Source: Paracidovorax wautersii (GTDB lineage Bacteria > Pseudomonadota > Gammaproteobacteria > Burkholderiales > Burkholderiaceae_C). From it: a stretch of DNA of 64,000 nt. The notes beneath the pieces were generated by a model. That model was not told the origin of the DNA, searched no databases, and saw nothing but the letters and a program-made list of their open reading frames with translations. Positions 53,896 through 63,922 of this stretch are shown here, piece after piece. A program made the position numbers and the translations under genes. The stretch is from contig NZ_FONX01000002.1 in the NCBI RefSeq assembly GCF_900113035.1, positions 468,757-532,756 of the forward strand. Reading direction: 5' to 3'. The number at the start of each line of letters is the position of its first letter. Positions within the stretch are counted from its first letter, which is position 1.

Positions 53896-54585
53896 ATGGG
53901 CCAGTTCGTCGATCTCACTTCCGCTGATGGTTTCACCGTACCCGCCTGGGTCGCAACGCCCGAAGGCACGCCGCGCGGCGCCGTGGTGGTGCTGCAGGAA
54001 ATCTTCGGCGTGAATTCGCACATCCGCAGCGTGGCCGAGCGCTGGGCCGCGCAGGGCTACGCCGCCGTGGCTCCGGCCATGTTCGCGCGCGTCAAGCCCG
54101 ATGTGGAGCTGGGCTACAGCGCGCAGGACATGGAAGACGGCATCGCGCTCAAGGCCCAGGCCGAGGCGCTGCCGGGCGCGGGCGTGCTGCCCGACATCCA
54201 GGCCGCCATCGAGCATGCCGCGCAGCTGGGCGGCGGCAAGGTGGGCATCGTGGGCTTCTGCTGGGGCGGCCTGCTCGCCTGGCGCGCGGCCTGCGAGCTG
54301 CAGGGCCTGTCGGCCGCGCTCTGCTACTACGGCGGCGGCATGACGATGGGCGATGAAGTCAAGCGCCAGCCGCGCTGCCCGGTGCTGGCGCACTTCGGCC
54401 GCCGCGACCACTTCATCACGCTCGACTCGGTTGAGGCCTTCGGCCGCGCCCATCCCGAGGTCGAAATCCACCTCTACGACGCCGACCACGGCTTCAACTG
54501 CGACCAGCGCGGCTCCTACGAAGCGACCGCCGCCGCCACGGCCGCCGAGCGCTCGCAGGACTTCTTCGCACGCCACCTGCGCTGA
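53896..54585 (+). CDS. Dienelactone hydrolase family protein
   Basis: 229 aa alpha/beta hydrolase. Nucleophile Cys122 in GFCWGG, acid in RRDHF, His in DADHGFNC: the Cys-Asp-His triad of carboxymethylenebutenolidase. No aromatic-degradation genes nearby, so the real substrate is open. GGAG lies about eight bases before the ATG. Confidence 0.92.
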   Translation: MGQFVDLTSADGFTVPAWVATPEGTPRGAVVVLQEIFGVNSHIRSVAERWAAQGYAAVAPAMFARVKPDVELGYSAQDMEDGIALKAQAEALPGAGVLPDIQAAIEHAAQLGGGKVGIVGFCWGGLLAWRAACELQGLSAALCYYGGGMTMGDEVKRQPRCPVLAHFGRRDHFITLDSVEAFGRAHPEVEIHLYDADHGFNCDQRGSYEATAAATAAERSQDFFARHLR

Positions 54586-54594
54586 GCGAGAAGC

Positions 54595-54618
54595 CCGCAG
54601 CCGGGCGCCCGGCTGCGG
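54595..54618. repeat. Perfect 24-bp palindrome upstream of proA
   Basis: CCGCAGCCGGGC followed directly by its reverse complement. It ends 20 bp before the proA ATG. No T run; it may act as a transcription block or as an operator. Confidence 0.85.
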
Positions 54619-54638
54619 AGTGCGTCAAAATCACGCCC

Positions 54639-55919
54639 ATGAACGCGCTCAACATCGCCGAATACACCCACAGCCTGGGTCTGCAGGCAAAAGCCGCCTC
54701 TGCCTTGATGGCACGGGCGCCTGCTGCTATTAAAAACAAAGCGCTGCTGGCGCTGGCCCGGCGCCTGCGCGAGAGCGTGGATGCGCTGCAGGAGGACAAC
54801 GCCCGCGACCTGGAGCGCGCCCGCGCCGCAGGCCTGGCCGAGCCCATGGTGGACCGCCTCAAGCTCAGCCCCAAGGTGCTGGAAACCTGCGCCCAGGGCT
54901 GCGAGCAGCTGGCCGCCATGCCGGACATCATCGGCGAGATTCTGGGCATGAAGCAGCAGCCCAGCGGCATCCGCGTGGGCCAGATGCGCGTGCCCATCGG
55001 CGTGTTCGGCATGATCTACGAGAGCCGCCCGAACGTGACCATCGAGGCTGCGAGCCTGAGCATCAAGAGCGGCAACGCCTGCATCCTGCGCGGCGGCTCC
55101 GAAGCCATCGATTCCAACCGTGCCCTGGCGCTGCTGGTGCAGGCGGCGCTGGCCGAAGCCGGCCTGCCCGAAGACGCGGTGCAGCTGGTGCAGACCACCG
55201 ACCGCGAGGCCGTGGGCCAGCTCATCGCCATGCCCGACTACGTGGACGTCATCATCCCGCGCGGCGGCAAGGGCCTGATCGAGCGCATCAGCCGCGATGC
55301 CAAGGTGCCCGTCATCAAGCACCTGGACGGCAACTGCCACACCTACGTCGATGACCCCTGCGAAGTGGCCATGGCCGTGAAGGTGGCCGACAACGCCAAG
55401 ACGAACAAGTACAGCCCCTGCAACGCCAGCGAAGGCCTGCTGGTGGCGCGCGGCGTGGCCGCCGAATTCCTGCCCCAGATCGGCGTGGTCTATGCCGCCA
55501 AGGGGGTGGAGATGCGCGGCTGCCCCGAGGCGCTGGCCCTGCTGGCCGACGTGCCCGGCGCGCTGCTGGCGCCCGCCACCGAGCAGGACTGGTCCGAGGA
55601 ATACCTCGCGCCCATCATCAGCATCAAGGTGGTGGACGGCCTCGACGAGGCCATTCGCCACATCAACCGCTACGGCAGCCACCACACCGACGCCATCCTC
55701 ACGCGCGACCACATGCACGCGCAGCGCTTCCTGCGCGAGGTGGACTCGGCCAGCGTGATGGTCAACGCCAGCACGCGCTTCGCCGACGGCTTCGAGTACG
55801 GCCTGGGCGCCGAGATCGGCATCAGCACCGACAAATTCCACGCCCGCGGCCCGGTGGGCATCGAGGGCCTGACCTCGCTCAAGTGGGTGGTGCTGGGCGA
55901 AGGCGAAGTGCGCGCCTGA
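54639..55919 (+). CDS. proA: Gamma-glutamyl phosphate reductase
   Basis: 426 aa. Second step of proline synthesis from glutamate, NADPH dependent. Aldehyde-dehydrogenase fold, [16 protein letters not shown] and [10 protein letters not shown], active Cys in [12 protein letters not shown]. proB is not adjacent. Confidence 0.96.
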   Translation: MNALNIAEYTHSLGLQAKAASALMARAPAAIKNKALLALARRLRESVDALQEDNARDLERARAAGLAEPMVDRLKLSPKVLETCAQGCEQLAAMPDIIGEILGMKQQPSGIRVGQMRVPIGVFGMIYESRPNVTIEAASLSIKSGNACILRGGSEAIDSNRALALLVQAALAEAGLPEDAVQLVQTTDREAVGQLIAMPDYVDVIIPRGGKGLIERISRDAKVPVIKHLDGNCHTYVDDPCEVAMAVKVADNAKTNKYSPCNASEGLLVARGVAAEFLPQIGVVYAAKGVEMRGCPEALALLADVPGALLAPATEQDWSEEYLAPIISIKVVDGLDEAIRHINRYGSHHTDAILTRDHMHAQRFLREVDSASVMVNASTRFADGFEYGLGAEIGISTDKFHARGPVGIEGLTSLKWVVLGEGEVRA

Positions 55920-55974
55920 ACGTGACCCCCCCTCTTGAGGCGCGGGCGCCCGCCCGCCGTGCCGGAGCCCGCGC

Positions 55975-57432
55975 ATGAAGATCATCATCCTGGGCGCCGG
56001 CCGCGTGGGCCACAGCGTGGCCGAGAGCCTGGTCTCCGAGCAGAACGACATCACCGTCATCGACACCGATGCCGAGCGCCTGCGCGATCTGGAATCGCGC
56101 TTCGACCTGCGCGGCGTGGTGGGCAACGGCATCGACCCGCAGGTGCTGGCCGAAGCCGGCGCCCGCGATACCGACCTGCTCATCGCCTGCGCCGCGCAGG
56201 ACGAGACCAACCTGGTCTGCTGCAAGATCGCGCAGCTGCTCTTCAACGTGCCCACGCGCATCGCGCGGGTGCGTTCCTCCGGCTTCGATGCCGAGCAGGG
56301 CGAGCTGCTGCTGGGCAAGGACGGCTTCGGCGTGGACCGCATCATCTGCCCCGAGGAGTCGCTCACCCGTTACATCGCCAAGCTGGTGGAATTCCCCGAG
56401 GCGCTGCAGGTGCGCCAGTTCGCCGGCGGCCGGGCCTGCCTGGTATCGGTGCGGGCGCGGCAGGGCGCGCCCATGGTGGGCATGCGCATCGCCGCCATGC
56501 GCGAATCGGCGCCCGAGGTGGCCATGCGCATCGTGGCCATCTACCGCCGTTTCCCCGAAGAGCCCGACCGCTTCATCGCCTGCGAGGGCAGCACGCGCGT
56601 GGAGCCGGGCGACGAGGTGTTCGTGCTGTCGGCGCGCGAGCAGATCCCGCAGGTGCTGGCCGCGCTGCACCGCCGCGGCGACCAGCCCGCGCGGCCGGTG
56701 CGCCGCATCATGGTGGCCGGTGGCGGCCGCGTGGGCCAGCGCCTGGCGCGGCAGCTGGCGCAGCAGGGGCGCTTTCACATCAAGATCATCGAATCGAACG
56801 CGGAGCGCTGCCAGAGCCTGGCCGCGCAGCTGCCTTCCGACATCCTGGTGCTGCAGGGCGACGCCACCGACGAGGACCTGCTGGGCGACGAGGGCATCGA
56901 GGAGGTGGACCTCTTCCTGGCCCTGACCGGCGACGACGAAGACAACATCATGGCCAGCCTGCTGGCCAAGCGCATGGGCGCGCGGCGCGTGCTGGCGCTC
57001 ATCAACCGCCGCAGCTACGCCGACCTGATGCACGGCACGCAGATCGACATCGCCCTCTCGCCCGCGCAGGCGCTGCTGGGCGAGCTGCTGGCCTATGTGC
57101 GGCGCGGCGACGTGCAGGCCGTGCACAGCCTGCGGCGCGGCGTGGCCGAGGCGCTGGAGATCGTGGCGCGCGGCGACCGCAAGAGCTCGCGCGTGGTGGG
57201 CCGCAAGGTCAGCGAGATCCACCTGCCGCCCGAGGTCCACATGGGCCTGATCGTGCGCGGCCTGCGCGACGACGGCGGGGCGGACGCGGTGGGCGATGCG
57301 CAGCCCGAGGTCATCATCCCGCGCAGCCACACGGTGATCGAGAGCAACGACCACGTGGTGTTCTTCCTGCCCAACAAGCGGCTGGTGCGCGACGTGGAGA
57401 AGGTGTTCCGCGTGAGCGCCACCTTCTTCTGA
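55975..57432 (+). CDS. trkA: Trk potassium uptake regulator TrkA
   Basis: 485 aa, two tandem RCK units. NAD-binding motifs GAGRVGHSVAE (residue 7) and GGGRVGQRLARQ (about 245), each with a TrkA-C domain. Peripheral cytoplasmic ring that gates TrkH by nucleotide binding. Twelve bases from trkH, so one operon. Confidence 0.96.
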   Translation: MKIIILGAGRVGHSVAESLVSEQNDITVIDTDAERLRDLESRFDLRGVVGNGIDPQVLAEAGARDTDLLIACAAQDETNLVCCKIAQLLFNVPTRIARVRSSGFDAEQGELLLGKDGFGVDRIICPEESLTRYIAKLVEFPEALQVRQFAGGRACLVSVRARQGAPMVGMRIAAMRESAPEVAMRIVAIYRRFPEEPDRFIACEGSTRVEPGDEVFVLSAREQIPQVLAALHRRGDQPARPVRRIMVAGGGRVGQRLARQLAQQGRFHIKIIESNAERCQSLAAQLPSDILVLQGDATDEDLLGDEGIEEVDLFLALTGDDEDNIMASLLAKRMGARRVLALINRRSYADLMHGTQIDIALSPAQALLGELLAYVRRGDVQAVHSLRRGVAEALEIVARGDRKSSRVVGRKVSEIHLPPEVHMGLIVRGLRDDGGADAVGDAQPEVIIPRSHTVIESNDHVVFFLPNKRLVRDVEKVFRVSATFF

Positions 57433-57444
57433 ATCCGGCGGGCC

Positions 57445-58911
57445 ATGGCAGACATCCTTCCCGTCCTGCGGGTGCTCGGCGTGCTGCTGTGCATGTTCGG
57501 CATCTCCATGTCCGTGCCGCTGGCCGCCTCGTTGTGGCGCCACGACGGGCTCTGGAGCCTGTATGCGCTCTCGATGCTGGCGACGTGGCTCGCGGGCGGC
57601 GTGCTCTGGCTGCAGACCCGCCACCACAGCCGCGAGCTGCTGCCGCGCCACGGCGTGATGCTGGTGTCGCTGGTGTGGGTCGTGCTGCCGCTCTTCGCGG
57701 CGCTGCCGCTGCTGCTGGCCACGCACCAGCTGGGCCGGCCGCTGTCGTTCACGCATGCGTATTTCGAGGCCGTCTCGGGCCTCACCACCACCGGCGGCAC
57801 GGTGATGACGCAGCTCGACACGCTGCCGCTCTCGGTCAACCTCTGGCGCACCTTCATGCAGTGGATCGGCGGCATGGGGATCCTGGTGCTCGCCGTGGCC
57901 GTGCTGCCCCTGCTGGGCGTGGGCGGCAGCCAGCTCTTCAAGGCCGAGGCGGCCGGCCCGGTGAAGGACACCAAGCTCACCCCGCGCATGACCGAGACGG
58001 CCAAGGGCCTCTGGGGCGTCTATGTGTTCTTCTCGGTCGCCTGCGCGCTGGCCTACTGGGCGGCCGGCATGACGCCCGAAGACGCGCTGATGCACATGTT
58101 CACCACGGTCAGCCTGGGCGGGCTGTCGTCGCACGACCTGAGCTTCGCCCACTTCCGCTCGCCGCTGCTCGAAGCCATCGCCGTGGTGTTCATGCTGCTG
58201 GCCAGCTGCAACTTCGCGCTCTATTTCGTCGCCGTGCGCAAGCGCACGCTGCGCGGCTTCTGGCGCGATGCGGAGATGCGCGCGACCATGGTGGCGCTGA
58301 TCGGCGGGGGGCTGGTGGTGGCGCTGCTGCTGTGGGCCAAGAACGTCTATACGCTGTCCGACGCGCTGCGCTACGGCATGTTCCACGTCGTCTCGGTGGC
58401 CACCACCACGGGCTTCGCCACCACCGACTATCTCGCCTGGCCGGTGTTCGCGCCCATCTTCATGCTGCTGCTCTCGGGCGTGGCGACCAGCGCGGGATCG
58501 ACCGGCGGCGGCATCAAGATGGTGCGCATGCTGATCCTGCTCAAGCAGGCGCGGCGCGAGCTCACGCGCATCGTGCATCCGCGCGCGGTGCAGCCGGTGC
58601 GCCTCGGCGACGCGGTGGTGGATCCGCGCATGATCTTCTCGGTGCTGGCCTTCATGCTGGTCTATGGCGCCACGGTCATCACGCTCAGCATGGTGCTGCT
58701 GCTGACCGACCTGGACCCGGTCACCGCGTTCTCGGCCATCCTGGCCAGCGTGCACTGCATGGGGCCGGGCCTGGGCCAGCTGGGGCCGGCGTCTTCCTAT
58801 GCGGTGCTGACCGACTTCCAGCTCTGGGTCTGCAACCTCGCCATGCTGCTGGGGCGGCTGGAGATCCTGAGCTTCATGGCCCTGCTCACGCCCGCCTTCT
58901 GGCGGCGCTGA
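57445..58911 (+). CDS. trkH: Trk potassium transporter membrane subunit TrkH
   Basis: 488 aa, about ten membrane segments with four pore loops: TTTGGTV, TTVSLGGLSSHD, TTTGFATTDY and a fourth near CMGPGLG, each with the selectivity Gly. Works with TrkA. Confidence 0.95.
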   Translation: MADILPVLRVLGVLLCMFGISMSVPLAASLWRHDGLWSLYALSMLATWLAGGVLWLQTRHHSRELLPRHGVMLVSLVWVVLPLFAALPLLLATHQLGRPLSFTHAYFEAVSGLTTTGGTVMTQLDTLPLSVNLWRTFMQWIGGMGILVLAVAVLPLLGVGGSQLFKAEAAGPVKDTKLTPRMTETAKGLWGVYVFFSVACALAYWAAGMTPEDALMHMFTTVSLGGLSSHDLSFAHFRSPLLEAIAVVFMLLASCNFALYFVAVRKRTLRGFWRDAEMRATMVALIGGGLVVALLLWAKNVYTLSDALRYGMFHVVSVATTTGFATTDYLAWPVFAPIFMLLLSGVATSAGSTGGGIKMVRMLILLKQARRELTRIVHPRAVQPVRLGDAVVDPRMIFSVLAFMLVYGATVITLSMVLLLTDLDPVTAFSAILASVHCMGPGLGQLGPASSYAVLTDFQLWVCNLAMLLGRLEILSFMALLTPAFWRR

Positions 58912-59038
58912 GCGGGCGACGGGCGGGCCACGGCCGGGCGAGGCGGCCCGGGCTTGCGGATTCCGCATCCGGCCCCACGTGTCCTCCCTACAATCCCCGG
59001 CATCGATCCATTTCCCCGCCAATCCCCCGAGGGCTTCC

Positions 59039-60334
59039 ATGGTTCCGCATCTCATCACCGCCCTCACGGGGCCCATCAACGAGCTTGAACAGCGCATCCT
59101 CGACTCGATGCCGGCCATCGAGCGCTGGTTCCGCCTGGAGTGGATGGAGCACACGCCGCCGTTCTACACCTCGGTGGACATCCGCAACGCCGGCTTCAAG
59201 CTGGCGCCGGTGGATACCAACCTCTTTCCCGGCGGCTGGAACCACCTGACCAACGAGATGCTGCCGCTGGCCGTGCAGGCGGCGATGGCGGCGATCGAGA
59301 AGATCTGTCCCGAGGCGCGCAACCTGCTCATCATTCCGGAGAGCCGCTGCAACAACACGTTCTACCTGTCGAACGTGCTGCAGCTGCAGCGCATCTTCAA
59401 CATGGCGGGCCTGAACGTGCGCGTGGGCTCCATCAGCCCCGAGATCAAGAAGTCCACCGTGGTCACGCTGCCCCATGGCGAGACGGTGACGCTCGAGCCG
59501 GTCATCCGCACCAAGGGCCGGCTGGGGCTCAAGCACTTCGACCCCTGCACCATCTTGCTGAACAACGATCTTTCGGCTGGCGCGCCCGGCATCCTGGAAG
59601 ACCTGCACCAGCAATACCTGCTGCCGCCGCTGCACGCGGGCTGGACCGTGCGCCGCAAGAGCCGGCACTTCCAGAGCTACGAAGAGGTGTCCAAGCGCCT
59701 GGGCAAGCTGCTGGGCATCGACCCCTGGCTCATCAACCCGCTCTTCAGCCGCTGCGAGAGCGTGGACTTCGACGACGACGCCAGCATGGAGGTGCTGCGC
59801 AGCGCCGTGGACGCCCAGCTGACCAAGGTGCGCCGCAAGTACAAGGAATACGGCATCAACGAAAAGCCCTTCGTCATCGTCAAGGCCGACAACGCCACCC
59901 AGGGCATGGGCGTGATCACCGTGCGCGACGCCAAGGACCTGGACGGCCTGAACCGCAAGGCACGCCACAAGCTGGCCGGCATCAAGGACGGCCAGACCGT
60001 GCACGACCTCATCATCCAGGAGGGCGTGCTCACCCGTGAGCGCGTGCACGAGGCCGTGGCCGAACCCGTGGTGTACATGATGGACCGCTACGTGGTGGGC
60101 GGCTTCTACCGCATGCATGCCGAGCGCGGCGTGGACGAGAACCTCAACGCCCCCGGGGCCAGCTTCGTGCCGCTGGCCTTCAAGCACAGCACCCAGATGC
60201 CCCAGCCCGGCGCCCGCCCCGGTGCCAGCGCGCCCAACCGCTTCTATATGTATGGCGTGGTGGCGCGCCTGGCCATGCTGGCCGCCAGCTACGAGCTGGA
60301 AGCCACCGACCCTGAGGCAGAGGTGTACGACTGA
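59039..60334 (+). CDS. gshA: Glutamate-cysteine ligase (proteobacterial single-domain type)
   Basis: 431 aa. First step of glutathione synthesis. Belongs to the type recognised by FRLEWMEHTPPFYTSVDIRN and NATQGMGVITVRDA, not to the E. coli-type GshA. I start at ATG 59039 as the family begins MVPHLITAL. It lies between trkH and kup. Confidence 0.93.
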   Translation: MVPHLITALTGPINELEQRILDSMPAIERWFRLEWMEHTPPFYTSVDIRNAGFKLAPVDTNLFPGGWNHLTNEMLPLAVQAAMAAIEKICPEARNLLIIPESRCNNTFYLSNVLQLQRIFNMAGLNVRVGSISPEIKKSTVVTLPHGETVTLEPVIRTKGRLGLKHFDPCTILLNNDLSAGAPGILEDLHQQYLLPPLHAGWTVRRKSRHFQSYEEVSKRLGKLLGIDPWLINPLFSRCESVDFDDDASMEVLRSAVDAQLTKVRRKYKEYGINEKPFVIVKADNATQGMGVITVRDAKDLDGLNRKARHKLAGIKDGQTVHDLIIQEGVLTRERVHEAVAEPVVYMMDRYVVGGFYRMHAERGVDENLNAPGASFVPLAFKHSTQMPQPGARPGASAPNRFYMYGVVARLAMLAASYELEATDPEAEVYD

Positions 60335-60515
60335 GCCGCCGGCCACTCGCAGCGCATGCCATGAGTGGGCGCTGCAAGCCAGGGGAATTGTGTGTAGTTG
60401 TTGCAGTGCAACACGCCATTCCCGAGCAATGCGCCTTCAGGGCCCCGGCGCACAATAGCGGTCCCCGCAAGAACAGCAACCCGGCGGCGCCGGCAGGCGT
60501 GGCCGGGCCTCCATA

Positions 60516-62384
60516 GTGCAAAGCTCCAAATCCTCGCTCGCAGCGCTCACGCTGGGCGCCATCGGCGTCGTGTATGGCGACATCGGCACCAGCGTCCTGT
60601 ACGCGGTCAAGGAAGTATTCGGTTCCGGCCATGTGCCGTTCACGCCCACCAACGTCTATGGCGTGCTGTCCATCCTGTTCTGGACGCTCACCGTCATCGT
60701 CTCGATCAAGTACGTGGTGCTGGTGCTGCGCGCCGACAACAAGGGCGAGGGCGGGCTGATCGCCATGCTGGCGCTCGCCTCCCAGGCGGTGAAGGACAAG
60801 CCCCGGCTGCGCGCGGCGCTGCTGGGCGTGGGCATCTTCGGCACCTGCCTGTTCTATGGCGACGGCGTCATCACGCCGGCGATTTCCGTGCTCTCGGCCG
60901 TCGAAGGCCTCGAAGTGGTGTCGCCGCACTTCCGCACGGCCGTGATTCCCCTGACGCTGGTCGTGCTCTTTTGCCTGTTCGCGGTGCAAAAGCGCGGCAC
61001 GGCGGGCATCGGCCGGTACTTCGGGCCGGTCACCCTGGTGTGGTTCTGCTCCATCGCGGCACTGGGCGTGCCGCACATCGTGGGCCACCCGGAAATCCTG
61101 GGCGCCATCAGCCCGCACCATGCGCTGCGCTTCATCTGGAACAACCCGGGCATCAGCTTCATCATCCTGGGCGCGGTGGTTCTGTGCGTGACGGGGGCCG
61201 AGGCGCTCTATGCCGACCTGGGCCACTTCGGCAAGAAGCCCATCCGCCTGGCCTGGTTCGGCGTCGCCATGCCGGCGCTCGTCACCAACTACTTCGGCCA
61301 GGGCGCGCTGCTGCTGGCCCAGCCCGAGGCGGTGAGCAATCCCTTCTTCCTGATGGCACCCGACTGGGCGCTGGTCCCGCTGGTGGTGCTGGCCACCATG
61401 GCCACGGTGATCGCATCCCAGGCGCTCATCACCGGCGCCTTCAGCGTGACCAAGCAGGTCATCCAGCTGGGCTACCTGCCGCGCCTGAACATCCTGCACA
61501 CCAGCGTGCGCGATACCGGCCAGATCTACATGCCCTTCGTGAACTGGGGGCTGTTCGTCGCCATCGTGCTGGCCGTGGTCATGTTCCGCTCCAGCAGCAA
61601 CCTGGCGGCGGCCTACGGCATCGCGGTGACGCTGGACATGCTGATCACCACCGTGCTCACCTTCTTCGTCATCCGCTATGGCTGGCGCTACCCGCTGGTG
61701 CTGTGCCTGCTCTCCACCGGCTTCTTCTTCCTGGTGGACTTCGCCTTCTTCACCTCGAACCTGCTCAAGCTGTTCCAGGGCGGCTGGTTCCCGCTGATGA
61801 TCGGTACCGTGCTGTTCATGCTGATGATGACCTGGAAGCGCGGGCGCGAGCTGCTCAACGACAAGCTGCGGGAAGAGTCGCTGGACCTGCGCGACTTCCT
61901 CACGGCCGTGTTCATCAGCCCGCCGACGCGGGTCGAAGGCACGGCGGTGTTCCTCACCGCCGAGACCGGCTCCGTGCCCAACGCGCTGCTGCACAACCTC
62001 AAGCACAACAAGGTGCTGCACAAGCAGAACCTCTTCGTCACCGTGCGCAGCCACGAAACCCCGTGGATCGGCCTGGACAAGCGGCTGCAGGTCGAGCCGC
62101 TGGGCAGCGACTGCTGGCAGGTGGTCGTCCACTACGGCTTCAAGAACGACCCCGACCTGCCCAGGGCGCTGGAATCCATGCGCGGCCGGGGCTGCGAGCT
62201 CGAATCCATGACCACCAGCTACTTCCTGTCGCGTGACGTGGTCATCCCCACCATCGGCAGCGGCATGGCGCCCTGGCGCGAGAAGCTCTTCGCCCAGATG
62301 CACCACAACGCCAGCGGCGCGGCGAGCTTCCTGAACCTGCCCAGCAACGCCGTCGTGGAGCTGGGTTCCAAGATCGAAATTTGA
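60516..62384 (+). CDS. kup: Low-affinity potassium transporter Kup
   Basis: 622 aa, the E. coli Kup length. Twelve membrane segments, N-terminal [16 protein letters not shown] motif ([17 protein letters not shown]) and [14 protein letters not shown]. Cytoplasmic C-terminal domain from about residue 450. GTG start. Potassium-proton symport. Second potassium system within 5 kb of trkAH. Confidence 0.94.
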   Translation: MQSSKSSLAALTLGAIGVVYGDIGTSVLYAVKEVFGSGHVPFTPTNVYGVLSILFWTLTVIVSIKYVVLVLRADNKGEGGLIAMLALASQAVKDKPRLRAALLGVGIFGTCLFYGDGVITPAISVLSAVEGLEVVSPHFRTAVIPLTLVVLFCLFAVQKRGTAGIGRYFGPVTLVWFCSIAALGVPHIVGHPEILGAISPHHALRFIWNNPGISFIILGAVVLCVTGAEALYADLGHFGKKPIRLAWFGVAMPALVTNYFGQGALLLAQPEAVSNPFFLMAPDWALVPLVVLATMATVIASQALITGAFSVTKQVIQLGYLPRLNILHTSVRDTGQIYMPFVNWGLFVAIVLAVVMFRSSSNLAAAYGIAVTLDMLITTVLTFFVIRYGWRYPLVLCLLSTGFFFLVDFAFFTSNLLKLFQGGWFPLMIGTVLFMLMMTWKRGRELLNDKLREESLDLRDFLTAVFISPPTRVEGTAVFLTAETGSVPNALLHNLKHNKVLHKQNLFVTVRSHETPWIGLDKRLQVEPLGSDCWQVVVHYGFKNDPDLPRALESMRGRGCELESMTTSYFLSRDVVIPTIGSGMAPWREKLFAQMHHNASGAASFLNLPSNAVVELGSKIEI

Positions 62385-62613
62385 GTGCGTGGCCCTGGCG
62401 CTGAGCGCGGGGGCCTTGCTGATTCCGTGTGGGGTCGGCCGGATTCAGGGCGTTTTCAGACTTGAGCCCTGATCACCTCTGCGCAGTCAGCTATGAAATC
62501 GATAGCGTTTGCCCGTTCATGTCCCGCGGCCAGCCCTTGTCCGGCAAGGCGGCGCCACTTGTGCAACAGTACGGATAGCGGCGCCCCAGGCGCCGGCCCG
62601 AACCTCTCTCCGG

Positions 62614-63570
62614 ATGACCATGCATTTCCTCTTCATCGCCGACCCCATCGAGCAATTCAAGATCTACAAGGACACGACCTTCGCCATGATGCGGGAGGCG
62701 CAGCGGCGCGGCCACACCCTGGCGGTGTGCGAACCCCGGCACCTGCACTGGGAACGGGGAGGGCGCGTGACCGCTACCGTGCAGGACATCACGCTCACCG
62801 GCCATCCTGAAGAGTGGTACAGCGCCCAGGCCCCCAAGGCTGCGGCCCTGGCCGATTTCGGCGCGGTGCTGATGCGCAAGGACCCGCCCTTCGACAGCGA
62901 ATACTTCTACGCAACCCATCTGCTGGAGCAGGCCGAGCGCGATGGCGCGCGCGTCTTCAACAAACCGCGTGCGCTGCGGGACCATCCCGAAAAGCTGGCG
63001 ATCATGGAATTCCCGCAATTCATCGGCCCCACGCTGGTCACGCGGGATGCGCAGGACATCCGCCGCTTCCATGCCGAGCATGGGGACATCATCCTCAAGC
63101 CGCTGGACGGCATGGGCGGCATGGGCATCTTCCGGGTCAAGTCGGACGGCCTCAACCTGGGCAGCATCATCGAAACCCTGAACAAGGACGGCGCCGAAAG
63201 CGTGATGGTCCAGAAATTCCTGCCGGCGATCGCCGAGGGCGACAAGCGCGTGCTCATCATCGGCGGCAAGCCGGTTCCTTATTGCCTGGCGCGCATCCCC
63301 CAGGGCAGCGAAGTGCGCGGGAACCTGGCAGCAGGTGGCAAGGGCGTGGCACGCCCCCTGACTCAACGCGACCAGGAGATCGGCGAAGCCTTGGGCGCGG
63401 TTCTCAAGGAGCGGGGCCTGCTGCTGGCGGGTGTGGACGTCATCGGCGACTGCGTCACCGAGATCAACGTCACCAGCCCCACCTGCTTCCAGGAGATCCA
63501 TGACCAGACCGGGTGCGATGTGGCCTCTCTCTATATAGATGCGCTGGAAGAGGCCCTGCAGGGAGCCTGA
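62614..63570 (+). CDS. gshB: Glutathione synthetase
   Basis: 318 aa (E. coli 316). ATP-grasp ligase joining gamma-glutamylcysteine and glycine. ADPIEQFKIYKDTTFAMM, ILKPLDGMGGMGIF and EINVTSPTCFQEI are diagnostic. Met at 62620 is an alternative start. The 229 bp after kup show nothing recognisable. Confidence 0.94.
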   Translation: MTMHFLFIADPIEQFKIYKDTTFAMMREAQRRGHTLAVCEPRHLHWERGGRVTATVQDITLTGHPEEWYSAQAPKAAALADFGAVLMRKDPPFDSEYFYATHLLEQAERDGARVFNKPRALRDHPEKLAIMEFPQFIGPTLVTRDAQDIRRFHAEHGDIILKPLDGMGGMGIFRVKSDGLNLGSIIETLNKDGAESVMVQKFLPAIAEGDKRVLIIGGKPVPYCLARIPQGSEVRGNLAAGGKGVARPLTQRDQEIGEALGAVLKERGLLLAGVDVIGDCVTEINVTSPTCFQEIHDQTGCDVASLYIDALEEALQGA

Positions 63571-63699
63571 CAGCGCAGCGCGAAAAAATTGCGCCAGATG
63601 GCTGAAATCGTCTTGAAGTTGTCATACACTAGCTCTCTTGGCGCAGTCGGGGCAACGAAAGGAGCTTCGGAGGTGTTGAGAAAAAAGGTTGGTTTTGAG

Positions 63700-63729
63700 T
63701 TGCGGCTGGTTGAAAAATCGGTGTAGAAT
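63700..63729 (+). promoter_or_regulatory. rrn promoter P1
   Basis: TTGCGG, 18-bp spacer, TAGAAT, followed by TCAAGGCTCCGC. Confidence 0.7.
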
Positions 63730-63801
63730 TCAAGGCTCCGCTAAACGGGGTTGGTTGCTGATGCGATCGGTTCTGTGAAGTGAAAATAAAGACCTTCGGT
63801 C

Positions 63802-63831
63802 TTGACGGTGTTTAAAAAATGCTGTTATAAT
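63802..63831 (+). promoter_or_regulatory. rrn promoter P2
   Basis: TTGACG, 18-bp spacer, TATAAT, followed by CGAGGGCTTCGC. The closest -10 to consensus of the three. Confidence 0.8.
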
Positions 63832-63892
63832 CGAGGGCTTCGCTGAAAGCGGTTTGCGAAAGCAAGTTGATTAAAGCGAATAACCTTCAAGT

Positions 63893-63922
63893 TTGACAGG
63901 ACTTTAAAAAACCTGTTAGAAT
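63893..63922 (+). promoter_or_regulatory. rrn promoter P3
   Basis: TTGACA, 18-bp spacer, TAGAAT, followed by TCAAGGCTCTGC. The spacer region holds ACAGG and CCTGT as an inverted pair. Confidence 0.8.

Noticed and set aside
55879..59249. Very long open frames (over 1000 codons) on both strands opposite or out of frame with proA, trkA, trkH
   Set aside because: High-GC shadow frames: low-complexity Arg/Ala/His/Gln composition, no domains, while the true genes have full family motifs.
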